A stretch of 64,000 nucleotides of DNA from Streptomyces sp. A 4/2 (lineage in GTDB: Bacteria; Actinomycetota; Actinomycetes; Streptomycetales; Streptomycetaceae): NCBI RefSeq assembly GCF_940670765.1, contig NZ_CALNVW010000021.1:1-64000 (forward strand), in the 5' to 3' direction. The position numbers and the translations under genes are program-made. Of this stretch, positions 50,459 through 59,774 are shown piece after piece (position 1 is the first letter of the stretch; each line of letters begins with the position of its first letter). The notes beneath the pieces were generated by a model. The model saw only the letters and a list, made by a program, of their open reading frames with translations, searched no databases and was not told the DNA's origin.

Positions 50459-51106
50459 GTGGACGCCGTGCACACCGCCACCGCCGCCCGGCCGCGCCCC
50501 AGGGCCGACGCCCTGCGCAACCGGGAGCGGATCGTCTGTGCCGCGCGTGAGGTCTTCGTGGAGCAGGGGCCCGACGTCCCGCTCGACGAGATCGCCCGCC
50601 GGGCCGGCGTCGGCAATGCCACGCTCTACCGCCACTTCCCCGACCGCACCGGCCTCTTCCGGCACGTGGTGCTCTTCGTCATGGCCCACTTGTCGGACCA
50701 GGTGGAGACGGCCATCGCCGAGGAATCCGACAGCTTCACCGCGTTGCGCCGCTTCGTGCACGCCGCGGCCGGGGAGAAGATCGGCGCGCTCTGTCCGATG
50801 CTCGCCGACGGCTTCGACCGTGCGGACGCGGAGATCACGGCCGCGCGTGACCGGCTCACGGACTCCGTGGAAGACCTGATGGAACGCGCACGCCACGAGG
50901 GGCAGCTGCGCGCCGACGTCGCCGTCGGAGACCTTTTCGTAGCCCTGTCCCAGCTCACCAGGCCGTTGCCGGGCACCGGCTGCCTGGACCTCGACCGCTT
51001 CGTCCACCGTCATCTGCAGCTGTTCCTCGACGGGCTCCAGGCCCCGGCGCGGACCGTCCTTCCGGGGTCACCGGCGACCCTCGAAGACCTGCGCCGTCAG
51101 TCGTGA
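50459..51106 (+). CDS. TetR-family transcriptional regulator
   Basis: The 215-aa protein has the TetR HTH at residues 20-65 (RNRERIVCAAREVFVEQGPDVPLDEIARRAGVGNATLYRHFPDR) and a ligand-binding helical domain. The GTG at 50459 or 50468 are both possible after AGGAGAGG. It is 90 bp upstream of a DHA2 exporter gene in the same direction, the usual repressor-exporter pairing, so it probably controls that transporter. Confidence 0.87.
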   Translation: MDAVHTATAARPRPRADALRNRERIVCAAREVFVEQGPDVPLDEIARRAGVGNATLYRHFPDRTGLFRHVVLFVMAHLSDQVETAIAEESDSFTALRRFVHAAAGEKIGALCPMLADGFDRADAEITAARDRLTDSVEDLMERARHEGQLRADVAVGDLFVALSQLTRPLPGTGCLDLDRFVHRHLQLFLDGLQAPARTVLPGSPATLEDLRRQS

Positions 51107-51196
51107 TCCAGCTGTAACGCCTCCGTATTCCACCTCCCGTCAACTCCTGTTCGGGACGCTGTCCTCAGACCTGTTCACCCTTCTCCGCACCCCTAG

Positions 51197-52777
51197 GTGG
51201 CCACCACCATGTCGAAATCCGCCATGCCGAAAACTGACGACATATCACTACCTGATCCCAACCGCTGGAAAGCGCTGGTCTTCATCGCGCTGGCCCAGTT
51301 GATGGTGGTGCTCGACGCGACGATCGTGAACATCGCGCTGCCGCACGCCCAGGTCGACCTCGGGATCTCCGACGCCAACAAGCAGTGGGTCATCACGGCC
51401 TACGCCCTCGCCTTCGGCGGGCTGCTGCTCTTCGGTGGCCGTATCGGCGACCTCTGGGGCCGCAAGCGCGCCTTCGTCATCGGGCTGCTCGGTTTCGCCG
51501 CGGCATCCGCGGTCGGCGGCGCCGCCGCCAACGAGGCGATGCTGCTCACCTCCCGTGCCGCGCAGGGTGTCTTCGGCGCGCTGCTCGCGCCGGCCGCGCT
51601 GTCGCTGCTCGCCGTGACCTTCACCGATGCCAAGGAGCGCGCCAAGGCGTTCGGCATCTTCGGAGCCATCGCCGGTGGCGGTGGCGCCGTGGGCCTGCTG
51701 CTCGGCGGATTCCTCACCGAGTACCTGGACTGGCGCTGGACGTTCTTCGTCAACATCCCGTTCGCGGCCGTCGCCGCGCTCGGCGCGTACTTCGTGATCC
51801 GTGAGCCCGCGGGCGGCCGTAACCGCTCGCCGCTGGACATCCCCGGTGTGCTGCTCTCCACGACCGGCCTGGTCTCGCTGGTGTACGGCTTCACGCGCGC
51901 CGCGTCCGACGGCTGGTCCGACCCGGTCACGATCGGCCTGTTCGTCGCCACCGTCGTGCTGCTCGGCGCGTTCGTCCTCGTCGAGTCGAAGGTCAAGGCC
52001 CCCCTGCTGCCGCTGCGCGTGGTCGCGGACCGCAACCGCGGTGGTATCTACGCCTCGCTGGGCCTGGCCATCATCGGGATGTTCGGTCTCTTCCTCTTCC
52101 TGACGTACTACCTCCAGGTCGTGCAGGGGTACTCCTCGGTCCGGACCGGCTTCGCCTTCCTGCCGATGGTCGCCGCCATGATCACGGGCTCCACGCAGAT
52201 CGGTGCCCGGCTGATGACCCGGGTGCCCGCCCGGTTCCTGATGGGCCCCGGCTTCGCCGTCGCGGCCGTCGGCATGCTGCTGCTGACCCGCATCGAGGTC
52301 GGTTCCTCGTACGCCGGAGTGATCCTGCCGGGCATGATCCTGCTGGGCCTCGGGATGGGTACGGCGTTCATGCCTGCGATGTCCCTCGCCACGCACGGCA
52401 TCGCGCCGCGTGACGCGGGTGTCGCCTCGGCGATGGTCAACACCTCGCAGCAGGTGGGTGGCGCGATCGGTACCGCGCTGCTGAACACGATCGCGGCCTC
52501 GGCCACCACCGCGTACCTCACGAGCCACGCGGCGGCCGGTGCCAACGCGAAGCTGGTCCAGGCCCAGGCGCTGGTGCACGGCTACACGAACGCCATCTGG
52601 GTGGCCGTCGGCATCCTGGCGATCTCCTCGGTGATCGCGCTGACGCTCATCAATGCCGGACGCCCCTCGGTCACTCCGGCGGCCTCTCGCTCCGGTTCCG
52701 GCTCTGGTTCCGGTTCCGGCTCCGGTGAGACCGACGCGGTCGAGGACGAGGTGCAGATCCCGGTGATCGCGCACTGA
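51197..52777 (+). CDS. DHA2-family MFS multidrug exporter (EmrB/QacA type)
   Basis: The 526-aa protein has fourteen predicted membrane segments, the D-x-T-I-V-N helix 1 motif (LDATIVNIALP), GGRIGDLWGRKRAFVIGL after helix 2 and the antiporter motif GAIAGGGGAVGLLLGG. The tail has a Ser-Gly repeat (GSGSGSGSGSG) and an acidic end. GTG 51197 or ATG 51209 as start; no strong ribosome site. It exports toxic compounds by proton antiport, probably under the TetR protein upstream. Confidence 0.88.
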   Translation: MATTMSKSAMPKTDDISLPDPNRWKALVFIALAQLMVVLDATIVNIALPHAQVDLGISDANKQWVITAYALAFGGLLLFGGRIGDLWGRKRAFVIGLLGFAAASAVGGAAANEAMLLTSRAAQGVFGALLAPAALSLLAVTFTDAKERAKAFGIFGAIAGGGGAVGLLLGGFLTEYLDWRWTFFVNIPFAAVAALGAYFVIREPAGGRNRSPLDIPGVLLSTTGLVSLVYGFTRAASDGWSDPVTIGLFVATVVLLGAFVLVESKVKAPLLPLRVVADRNRGGIYASLGLAIIGMFGLFLFLTYYLQVVQGYSSVRTGFAFLPMVAAMITGSTQIGARLMTRVPARFLMGPGFAVAAVGMLLLTRIEVGSSYAGVILPGMILLGLGMGTAFMPAMSLATHGIAPRDAGVASAMVNTSQQVGGAIGTALLNTIAASATTAYLTSHAAAGANAKLVQAQALVHGYTNAIWVAVGILAISSVIALTLINAGRPSVTPAASRSGSGSGSGSGSGETDAVEDEVQIPVIAH

Positions 52778-52794
52778 CCGTTCCGAACGCAGCA

Positions 52795-52858
52795 GATCTG
52801 CCCTGGTCCCGCACCGGCACCGTGTTCCCTGCCGGTGTCAGCGGAGCCAGGGCAGATC
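52795..52858. terminator. Bidirectional terminator overlapping the marR 3' end
   Basis: Outer arms GATCTGCCCTGG (52795-52806) and CCAGGGCAGATC (52847-52858) pair perfectly, with an inner CACCGGCA/TGCCGGTG hairpin. The right arm lies in the last codons of the marR gene, so the coding end doubles as terminator for both convergent genes. Confidence 0.75.
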
Positions 52859-53428
52859 CGCGTCCGTACCCGTCGGCTGGAGGCCCTCGGCCATCACGCG
52901 CATGATCTCGCCGAGCTGGCCGACCTGTTCGGGGGAGAGCCGGTCGAAGAGCGCCTGCCGTACGGCAGCGACATGGCCGGGCGCGGTCCGCTCCAGCACC
53001 TCCATGCCGTCCGGCGTCAGGACGGCGTACTGGCCGCGCTTGTCGGAGGGGCAGTTCTCGCGGCTTACCCAGCCGTTCTTCTCCAGCCGCGCTATCGCGT
53101 GCGAGAGCCGGGACCGGGTGATCTTCGCGTCCATGGCCAGCTCGGTCATCCGCATCCGCCGCCCGGGGGCCTGGGAGAGCTGCACGAGCAGCCCGTAATA
53201 GGTGTGCGGCATTCCGGCGTCGCGCTGCAACTGGCGGTCGAGGTGATCCTCCAGGAGCGTGGAGGCATGGAGATACGCACGCCAGGTGAGCTGCTCCTCG
53301 TCACTGAGCCAGCGCGATCCGGCAGCGGTTCCGGCGGCGGGGCCTTCGGCGGCTCCGGCGGCGGGGCCTTCGGTGGTTCCGGCGGCGGGGCCGTCGGAGC
53401 GGCTGTCAGGGGGCGGTTTCGTGGCCAT
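52838..53428 (-). CDS. MarR-family transcriptional regulator
   Basis: The 196-aa protein has an N-terminal 40-residue low-complexity part (repeats of GPAAG) and a MarR winged helix (RMRMTELAMDAKITRSRLSHAIARLEKNGWVSREN, then the SDKRGQYAVLTPDG wing). ATG 53428 follows GTGGAG, better than GTG 53437. It is divergent from the dioxygenase gene and likely represses it through repeats in the shared region. Confidence 0.85.
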   Translation of the reverse strand: MATKPPPDSRSDGPAAGTTEGPAAGAAEGPAAGTAAGSRWLSDEEQLTWRAYLHASTLLEDHLDRQLQRDAGMPHTYYGLLVQLSQAPGRRMRMTELAMDAKITRSRLSHAIARLEKNGWVSRENCPSDKRGQYAVLTPDGMEVLERTAPGHVAAVRQALFDRLSPEQVGQLGEIMRVMAEGLQPTGTDADLPWLR

Positions 53429-53450
53429 GCGCTCCACTCTACGACTCTTT

Positions 53451-53507
53451 CTTGAAGATTAAACTAGATCTGGTCTAAGGTCTTGGGTGAAAGCTTGAGA
53501 CTTCAAG
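53451..53507. promoter_or_regulatory. MarR-type operator region
   Basis: CTTGAAG (53451-53457) and CTTCAAG (53501-53507) form a widely spaced inverted repeat, and the second is part of a tighter palindrome CTTGA-N4-TCAAG (53494-53507). The AT-rich block between divergent marR and dioxygenase genes is the likely MarR site and promoter. Confidence 0.55.
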
Positions 53508-53523
53508 TATGGGAGTTGCCGCC

Positions 53524-54303
53524 ATGACCGCCACCGCCCCGGAGCGCATGCCCGCCCTCTATCTCTCCCACGGCGCGCCGCCGCTCGCCGACGACCCGGT
53601 CTGGCCCGGTCAGCTCGCGGCCTGGTCCGCCGGCCTGCCCCGCCCCAAGGCGATCCTGATGGTCTCCGCGCACTGGGAGGAGGCCCCGCTGGCGCTCGGC
53701 GCGACCGCGACGGTCCCCCTGGTCTACGACTTCTGGGGCTTCCCCGAGCACTACTACCAGGTGGAGTACGCGGCCCCGGGCGCACCCGTCCTCGCCGAGC
53801 GGGTCCGGAAACTGCTGCGCGGCGCGGGCTCCCCGGTCCAGGACATCGAGGACCGGGGGCTCGACCACGGCGCGTACGTCCCGCTGGTGGAGATGTTTCC
53901 GGCAGCCGACATCCCGGTACTCCAGATCTCCATGCCCACCCTCGACCCGCAGCAGCTGATGGACATCGGGCGCAAGCTAGCCCCGCTGCGGGACGAAGGG
54001 GTGCTGATCGTGGGCAGCGGCTTCTTCACCCACAACCTGGCCGCGCTGCGGCACGAAGGGATCCCCGGGTGGTCGGCGGAGTTCGACGCATGGGGGCGGG
54101 AGGCCCTGGAAGCACTGGACATCGACGCGCTGCTCGACTTCGAGAACAAGTCCCCGGCCGGACGGCTGGCCCACCCACGCACCGAGCACTTCGCGCCGCT
54201 GTTCGTGACGCTCGGGGCGGCGGGCGAGGAACTGGGCGATGCGCGTCAGGTGATCGACGGGTTCTGGATGGGGCTGGCGAAGCGGTCGGTGCAGTTCGGA
54301 TAG
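53524..54303 (+). CDS. Class III extradiol dioxygenase (4,5-DOPA dioxygenase type)
   Basis: The 259-aa LigB/DODA-family protein has LYLSHGAPPL (metal His), MVSAHWEE (metal His), DRGLDHGAYVPLVEMFP (catalytic His) and VGSGFFTHNL. Such enzymes open catechol rings; Streptomyces members are annotated as DODA-type with unknown substrate. ATG 53524 follows GGGAG at 8 nt. It is divergent from a MarR gene, as in redox- or phenol-responsive pairs. Confidence 0.86.
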   Translation: MTATAPERMPALYLSHGAPPLADDPVWPGQLAAWSAGLPRPKAILMVSAHWEEAPLALGATATVPLVYDFWGFPEHYYQVEYAAPGAPVLAERVRKLLRGAGSPVQDIEDRGLDHGAYVPLVEMFPAADIPVLQISMPTLDPQQLMDIGRKLAPLRDEGVLIVGSGFFTHNLAALRHEGIPGWSAEFDAWGREALEALDIDALLDFENKSPAGRLAHPRTEHFAPLFVTLGAAGEELGDARQVIDGFWMGLAKRSVQFG

Positions 54304-54336
54304 ACGGTCCGGGCCTGTCCGGCCGGGCCTGTCGGA

Positions 54337-54885
54337 TCAGCTCGGGGTCGGCCGGGCCCGGTCCGTGCCGAGGGGCCGCTCGAACCAGGCGACGTCGTGG
54401 TACGTGCCGAACTTCCGGCCGACCTCGCGGTAGGTGCCCACAGGGGTGAAGCCGAACCGCTCGTGCAGCCGCACCGAGGCGGCGTTGGGCAGGGTCACGC
54501 CCGCGTACGCCCGGTGCACGTCCTCGTTCTCCAGGGCCTCGAACAGGGCGGTGTAGAGCAGCGTGCCGATACCCCGGCCGCCCGCGTCGGGGGCGCAGTA
54601 GACGCTGACTTCGACGGACGTGGCGTACGCGGCTTTCGGCCGGAACGCGCTGCTGGTCGCGTACCCCAGAATTCGGGCGGACGGAACATCCTGCGCAACC
54701 AGGAGGCGGTGGGCGCCGTCTTCAGGGTGGGAGAGCAGCCACGGACGGCGTTCCTCGACGGTGAGGACATTCGTGTCAAATGTGATCGCAGTCTCACGGA
54801 TGTAGTGGTTGTAAAGATCGGTGAGAGCGCCGAGGTCCGCCTCGATGCCCGGCCTGACCTGCACTTCCGTGCCTTCCACGGACAT
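54337..54885 (-). CDS. GNAT acetyltransferase, phosphinothricin-acetyltransferase-like
   Basis: The 182-aa protein opens VRPGIEADLGALTDLYNHYIRETAITFDT as in Pat/Bar enzymes. It has the acetyl-CoA loop APDAGGRGIGTLLYTALFEALE and HERFGFTPVGTYREVGRKFGTYHDVAWFER. It N-acetylates an amine, possibly a phosphinothricin- or methionine-sulfoximine-like toxin. ATG 54885 with GGGGGAG upstream. It is divergent from hrdD. Confidence 0.85.
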   Translation of the reverse strand: MSVEGTEVQVRPGIEADLGALTDLYNHYIRETAITFDTNVLTVEERRPWLLSHPEDGAHRLLVAQDVPSARILGYATSSAFRPKAAYATSVEVSVYCAPDAGGRGIGTLLYTALFEALENEDVHRAYAGVTLPNAASVRLHERFGFTPVGTYREVGRKFGTYHDVAWFERPLGTDRARPTPS

Positions 54886-55067
54886 CTGCTCCCCCTCGGT
54901 GGCCGGACAGGATACTGCATGATCACGAAAATCAGAGCGTGCCATGGGAATTCTGTCCGGATTCCAGTCGTTGTTTCCATCAGATGCAGGACACCGACCA
55001 GGGTGTTCCGCACCACACGAGCCACTGATTCGCGACCTCATCACGTTACTTACGTTAGGGAGCACGC

Positions 55068-56048
55068 ATGGCAACCCGTGCCGTCGCCCGTCGTTCCGAC
55101 AGGGCAAGCAGCGTTCGCGCCGTAGGCGGGGAGATCGCCGACCGCGACCTGGTCGGCATGTACCTCGACGAAATCGCACGTACGCCACTGCTCGACGCCG
55201 CAAAGGAGGTCGAGCTGTCTCAGACCATCGAGGCGGGGGTGTACGCCCAGCAGGTGCTCGACGGTTCCGTGCAGAGCGAGGCGGGCGGGGCCTCGCGTGA
55301 GGAACTGGAGGCGCTGGTCGCCGCGGGAGAGCGGGCCAAGGACGTCTTCATCCGCTCCAACCTGCGACTGGTCGTCGCTGTCGCCCGCCGCTATCCGCGA
55401 GCCGGGCTGCCGCTGCTCGACCTCATCCAGGAGGGGAACGCCGGCCTGGTGCGCGCGGTCGAGAAGTTCGACTACGCCAAGGGCTTCAAGTTCTCCACGT
55501 ACGCGACGTGGTGGATCCGCCAGGCCATCACCCGGTCCATAGCCGACCAGTCCCGGACCATCCGGCTCCCTGTCCACCTGGTGGAGGAACTGGGCCGTAT
55601 CCGCCGGGTCCAGCGGGAGTTCAACCGTGAGCACGGCCGGGACCCGGAGCACTCGGAGATCGCGGCCGAGCTGGACGCCAAGCCGGAGCGGATCAGCGAT
55701 GTCCTCGACTGGGCCCGCGACCCGGTCAGCCTGAACATGCCGGTGGACGACCAGGGCGAGACACAGTTCGGTGACCTCCTGGAGGACACCTCGGCGGTGT
55801 CGCCCGAGCAGTCCGTGATGACGCTGCTGCGCAGCGAAGAGCTGGACGAACTGATCGGCAAGCTCGACCACCGCACGGCCTCGATCATCAAGATGCGGTT
55901 CGGCATCGACGACGGCCGGGAGCGGACGCTGACCGAGGTCGGCAAGGAGCACGGCCTGACGCGCGAGCGGATCCGGCAGATCGAGAAGCACGCCCTGCTC
56001 GAACTCAAGAAGATGGCCGACGACGTGGGCTTCGACGCTGCGGCGTGA
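55068..56048 (+). CDS. hrdD: RNA polymerase principal-like sigma factor HrdD
   Basis: The 326-aa sigma-70 protein lacks the long N-terminal region 1.1 of HrdB. It has DLVGMYLDEIARTPLLDAAKEVELSQTIEAG (1.2), SNLRLVVAVARRYPRAGLPLLDLIQEGNAGLVRAVEKFDYAKGFKFSTYATWWIRQAI (2) and ERTLTEVGKEHGLTRERIRQIEKHALLELKK (4). The start MATRAVARR and the AKEVELSQTIEAGVYA stretch match HrdD of other Streptomyces. ATG 55068 follows GGGAG. HrdD is dispensable and acts in differentiation and secondary metabolism. A strong terminator follows. Confidence 0.92.
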   Translation: MATRAVARRSDRASSVRAVGGEIADRDLVGMYLDEIARTPLLDAAKEVELSQTIEAGVYAQQVLDGSVQSEAGGASREELEALVAAGERAKDVFIRSNLRLVVAVARRYPRAGLPLLDLIQEGNAGLVRAVEKFDYAKGFKFSTYATWWIRQAITRSIADQSRTIRLPVHLVEELGRIRRVQREFNREHGRDPEHSEIAAELDAKPERISDVLDWARDPVSLNMPVDDQGETQFGDLLEDTSAVSPEQSVMTLLRSEELDELIGKLDHRTASIIKMRFGIDDGRERTLTEVGKEHGLTRERIRQIEKHALLELKKMADDVGFDAAA

Positions 56049-56083
56049 GCGCCGCCCGCCCGCCTCGGCAGCGAAGCCGCATA

Positions 56084-56131
56084 CCTCGACCGCCGTACGG
56101 ACCGTTTATCGGTCCCGTACGGCGGTCGAGG
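56084..56131. terminator. Strong terminator after hrdD
   Basis: Arms of about 21 bp (CCTCGACCGCCGTACGG plus ACCG) pair across a TTTAT loop with a single bulge. It lies 36 bp after hrdD and also faces the convergent exporter gene, so it can serve both. Confidence 0.85.
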
Positions 56132-56207
56132 TGCGTCCAGGGGCCGCCGGGGCAGGCGGCGCGTCCGGTACCGCGAGTGGTCCGGAGCGGTCCTGAGTGG
56201 CGCAGGC

Positions 56208-57770
56208 TCAGCCGGTGAGTACCGGCTCCTTCGCCTCGTCCGTCCCGGCCGGTCCGCCGACATCGCCGGCCTCGTCCGCCACCGACGCCGCTTCAGCACC
56301 GGCCGGGGCCCGCTTCGGCAGTGCGAACATCAGCAGGAAGATCGCGCCGAGCACCCCGGCCACCCACCACAGCGAGTTCATGAACGCGTGGGCGAACGCC
56401 GGACCCGTCGCGCTCGGGGCCAGTCGGTCGCTGATCGAACCGAAGAAGACCACGGACACCAGCCCGAGCCCCAGCGCGTTGCCCATCTGCTGCACGGTGT
56501 TGATCAGCCCGGACGCCGAACCCGAGTGCTCCTTCGGTACGTCCGCGAGCACCGCGTCCGTCAACGGCGCCACGATCAGACCCATGCCGAGTCCCATGAC
56601 CACCAGCGGCAGCGCCATCTGCCAGGACGCGATCCCCATGCCGTACCGGTCGGCCTCCCAGATGTAGATCAGCAGGCCGGTCATCATCAGCAGCGCACCG
56701 GTCTGGAGCACCTTGCGGCCGAAACGCGGCACCAGCTTCTGTACGGACATGGCCGCAGCCACCGACACGGAGACCGAGAAGGGGATGCCCGTGGTCCCGG
56801 CCCGCAGCGCGCTCCAGCCGAGCCCGATCTGCATGTACATCGTCCAGACCAGGAAGAAGATCCCCAGCGCGATCCCGAACGTGGCCTGCACCGCGATGCC
56901 CGCGGCGAAGCTCTTCACCTTGAACAGTTCCAGCTCGATCAGCGGCGAACCGTCCCTGCGCGCCTTCTGCCGCTCGTACGCCACGAGCCCGGCGAAGACC
57001 AGGATGCTGCCCGCCATGCAGAGGAAACCCCAGACCGGCCAGCCCAGTTCACGGCCGCGGGTCAGCGGGTAGAGCAGCATCAGCAGCCCCACCACCACGA
57101 GCACCACGCCGACGACATCCAGGCGGAGTGCCCTCGGGGCCTTGGACTCGCTGATGAACTTCCGGCCGAGGAGCAGGCCGACCACACCCACCGGCAGGTT
57201 GATCAGGAAGATCGGCCGCCACTCCAGACCTGCGATGTTCCACTGGGTGAGCAGCGCGCCGAGCAGCGGGCCCGACACCGCGCCCAGGCCGACGATCGCG
57301 CCGAACAGGCCGAAGACCTTGCCGCGCTCCTCGGCGGGGAACGTGGCGTGCACGATCGAGAGCACCTGCGGGACCATCAGCGCGGCCATCGCGCCCTGCA
57401 GGATCCGCGAGGCGACCAGCATCTCCGGGTTGGCCGCGAAGCCGCACAGCGCGGACGCCAGGGTGAAGCCGGCTATGCCGATGAGGAAGAGCTTCTTGCG
57501 GCCGTGGATGTCTCCGAGCCGGCCGCCGGTGATCAGCCCCGCGGCGAAGGCGAGCGCGTAGCCCGCGGTGATCCACTGGATCTGGCTGAAGGTGGCGCCG
57601 GTGTCCTTCTGGATGGACGGAATCGCGATGTTGACGATCGTGACGTCGACGAGATCCATGAAGGCCGCGGTCATCACGATGGCCAGCGCGAACCACCGGC
57701 GGCGGTCCGCGCTGAGCGCCTTTTGCGCCGTCTGCGCGTTCTGCGCGGTCTGCGGGGGTGTTGAGGTCAT
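56208..57770 (-). CDS. DHA2-family MFS multidrug exporter
   Basis: The 520-aa fourteen-helix transporter has MDLVDVTIVNIAIPSIQ in helix 1, GGRLGDIHGRKKLFLIGI after helix 2 and GAIVGLGAVSGPLLGALL (antiporter motif C). ATG 57770. It is divergent from the WYL regulator gene, which probably controls it. The C-terminal tail is Ala/Glu-rich. The exported compound is unknown. Confidence 0.88.
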   Translation of the reverse strand: MTSTPPQTAQNAQTAQKALSADRRRWFALAIVMTAAFMDLVDVTIVNIAIPSIQKDTGATFSQIQWITAGYALAFAAGLITGGRLGDIHGRKKLFLIGIAGFTLASALCGFAANPEMLVASRILQGAMAALMVPQVLSIVHATFPAEERGKVFGLFGAIVGLGAVSGPLLGALLTQWNIAGLEWRPIFLINLPVGVVGLLLGRKFISESKAPRALRLDVVGVVLVVVGLLMLLYPLTRGRELGWPVWGFLCMAGSILVFAGLVAYERQKARRDGSPLIELELFKVKSFAAGIAVQATFGIALGIFFLVWTMYMQIGLGWSALRAGTTGIPFSVSVSVAAAMSVQKLVPRFGRKVLQTGALLMMTGLLIYIWEADRYGMGIASWQMALPLVVMGLGMGLIVAPLTDAVLADVPKEHSGSASGLINTVQQMGNALGLGLVSVVFFGSISDRLAPSATGPAFAHAFMNSLWWVAGVLGAIFLLMFALPKRAPAGAEAASVADEAGDVGGPAGTDEAKEPVLTG

Positions 57771-57832
57771 GTCTCCAAGCTAAAGGGGATGTAGGTCAGA
57801 AAATGTCCCAGTGGGGCGGCATCCTGAGTGAC

Positions 57833-58798
57833 ATGACGGACACTCCGGCACGGCTGCTGCAACTGCTCTCGCTGCTCCAGACTCCGCGTGAATGGCCGGG
57901 GGGTGAGCTCGCCGACCGCCTGGCGGTCAGCCGGCGCACGATCCGGCGGGACATCGACCGGCTGCGCGACCTCGGCTACCCCGTGCAGGCCACGATGGGC
58001 GCCGAGGGCGGATACCGCCTGGTCGCGGGCAAGGCGATGCCCCCGCTGGTCCTCGACGACGAGGAGGCGGTGGCCATCGCGGTCGGCCTGCGCGCCGGGG
58101 CGGGGCACGCGGTCGAGGGCATCGAGGAGGCATCCGTACGAGCACTGGCCAAGCTGGAGCAGGTGCTGCCGTCCCGGCTGCGCCACCGCGTCGCCACGCT
58201 CCAGGCCGCGACCATCCCGCTGACCAGCGGCGACGGTGCGACGATCGACCCGGCGACCCTGACGGTGATCGCGGGCGCGGCCACCGGGCCCGAGCGGCTG
58301 CGCTTCGGCTACCGGGCCGGGGACGGTACGGAGACGAAGCGGCTGGTCGAGCCGCACCGCCTGGTCTCCACCGGGCGGCGCTGGTACCTCGTCGCGTACG
58401 ACATCGACCGGGAGGACTGGCGTACGTTCCGGGTCGACCGGGTCAGCGAGCCGTTCCCGACCGGAGTGCGGTTCGTTCCGCGGGAGCTGCCTGCGGGCAA
58501 TGCGGCGGAGTTCGTCAGCCGGTCGCTGTCGCGGCGCCAGCCGGTGGTGGATCTCGACGTCACCTTCGAGGCGCCGGCGGAATTCGTGGCGGCGCGGCTC
58601 CCGAACGGGATGGCCACGCCGGAGGCCCTGGGGGAGCGGCGCTGCCGACTGCGGCAGCCGATCGCCGACTCGCTGGAGTACCTGGGGCTGCGCCTCTCGC
58701 TGGTGGACGCGGAATTCACCGTCCACCATCCGTCCGAACTGATCGACCACCTGGCCGAGTTGGGGGCTCGGCTGGTCCGGGCAGCGAGTGACGGATGA
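57833..58798 (+). CDS. WYL-domain transcriptional regulator (YafY type)
   Basis: The 321-aa protein has an HTH_11 domain (LQLLSLLQTPREWPGGELADRLAVSRRTIRRDIDRLRDLGYPVQATMGAEGGYRL) and a WYL domain in which Trp-Tyr-Leu is present (RRWYLVAYDIDREDWRTFRVDRV), then the WCX C-terminal domain. ATG 57833 is preferred; ATG 57803 is in frame. WYL regulators sense nucleotides or small ligands. It is divergent from an exporter gene. Confidence 0.87.
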   Translation: MTDTPARLLQLLSLLQTPREWPGGELADRLAVSRRTIRRDIDRLRDLGYPVQATMGAEGGYRLVAGKAMPPLVLDDEEAVAIAVGLRAGAGHAVEGIEEASVRALAKLEQVLPSRLRHRVATLQAATIPLTSGDGATIDPATLTVIAGAATGPERLRFGYRAGDGTETKRLVEPHRLVSTGRRWYLVAYDIDREDWRTFRVDRVSEPFPTGVRFVPRELPAGNAAEFVSRSLSRRQPVVDLDVTFEAPAEFVAARLPNGMATPEALGERRCRLRQPIADSLEYLGLRLSLVDAEFTVHHPSELIDHLAELGARLVRAASDG

Positions 58799-58816
58799 CG
58801 GATGACGTGGAAAGGG

Positions 58817-58835
58817 CGCCGACGCGAGGTCGGCG
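58817..58835. terminator. Small hairpin between convergent genes
   Basis: CGCCGAC-GCGAG-GTCGGCG: 7-bp perfect stem in the 67-bp gap between the WYL and DUF6227 genes. Confidence 0.5.
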
Positions 58836-58865
58836 TGGAACCGGCGCGCGTCGCACGCGGGCGCG

Positions 58866-59612
58866 TCATCTCACGCGGGCGCGCAGCTCCATCGCGGTCC
58901 GGGCGGCGCTCTGCGAGGTGTACACCTCGCACATGTGGCGGCCGTCGGGCGTGGCCGTGTGCTCGACCTCCCAGAGGCTGAACTCCTGGCCGTCGAGCAG
59001 CAGGAAGGCGTGCTCGTAGAGGGTGAAGCCGGCGTCCTCCCCGGTCTCGAAGCGGCACTGGGTGCCGAAGGCCTGGCTGATCTGGTGGGCGAACGCGGAA
59101 CGCAGCAGCCGGGCCACGTCCTCGCCGGGACGGTCCGGGTTCTCCGCGCGACGCAGTACGCGGCGGGCATGGTCGGCCGACCGGTCGGCCGAGTAGGTCC
59201 GGGCCACCGGGGCGGGCGGGGTGGACTTCAGGGCGCTCAGGATGCCGAGGTCGTCCTCCGGGTCCTCGTCCGGGAACATCGCGGCGGCATCCGCGCCACG
59301 GATACGGGTGACGGCGAGCCGGGCCTCCTCCTGGCCCGTGTACAGCTCGTGCTGCGGGCCCGCACCGGCACCCGTGTCGTACACCAGCTCCCACAGGGTC
59401 AGGTCGCTGCCGTCGGCGATGAGGAAGGTGTGCCGGTACGTCTCGCGGTGCAGCCCGGCGCCCGAGCTGTGGTGCGAGGAGTGCAGCGCGCTGTTGTGCG
59501 CCAGCGCGCAGTCGAGCCGCTCGATGGTGGCATCGGGCAGCTCGAAGGAGTTCAGCGCGCGGCCGAGGAGTCGCGCGAGGTGCTCCTCGGTCGTCTCATG
59601 CGGATCGCTCAA
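58866..59612 (-). CDS. DUF6227 family protein
   Basis: The 248-aa protein matches a Streptomyces-restricted family of unknown function. It is built of two similar halves: HLARLLGRALNSFELPDATIERLDCAL...FLIADGSDLTLWELVYD and DVARLLRSAFAHQISQAFGTQCRFETG...FLLLDGQEFSLWEVEH. This indicates an internal duplication. TTG 59612 with GGAGAGA upstream fits the family start LSDPHETTEEHL. No catalytic motif is visible. Confidence 0.8.
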   Translation of the reverse strand: MSDPHETTEEHLARLLGRALNSFELPDATIERLDCALAHNSALHSSHHSSGAGLHRETYRHTFLIADGSDLTLWELVYDTGAGAGPQHELYTGQEEARLAVTRIRGADAAAMFPDEDPEDDLGILSALKSTPPAPVARTYSADRSADHARRVLRRAENPDRPGEDVARLLRSAFAHQISQAFGTQCRFETGEDAGFTLYEHAFLLLDGQEFSLWEVEHTATPDGRHMCEVYTSQSAARTAMELRARVR

Positions 59613-59774
59613 GGTCTCTCCAGGCCGTCGCGGCAAGTCATGGTTCTGGGACTCAACGTAGTCCCTGGGTCTGACAAGGTGGCCTTCGTTCGGCAAAACG
59701 TCCAGGGGGCGCGGAAAGTTCCTGTCCTCTCGGCCAACTCGCTTGTCCGGTACGTCAGTAGATGTGCCGTCAGT

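Noticed and set aside
53469..53478. TGGTCTAAGG considered as a DasR (dre) site
   Set aside because: Only one half resembles the palindromic consensus and the neighbouring gene is a MarR/dioxygenase pair.
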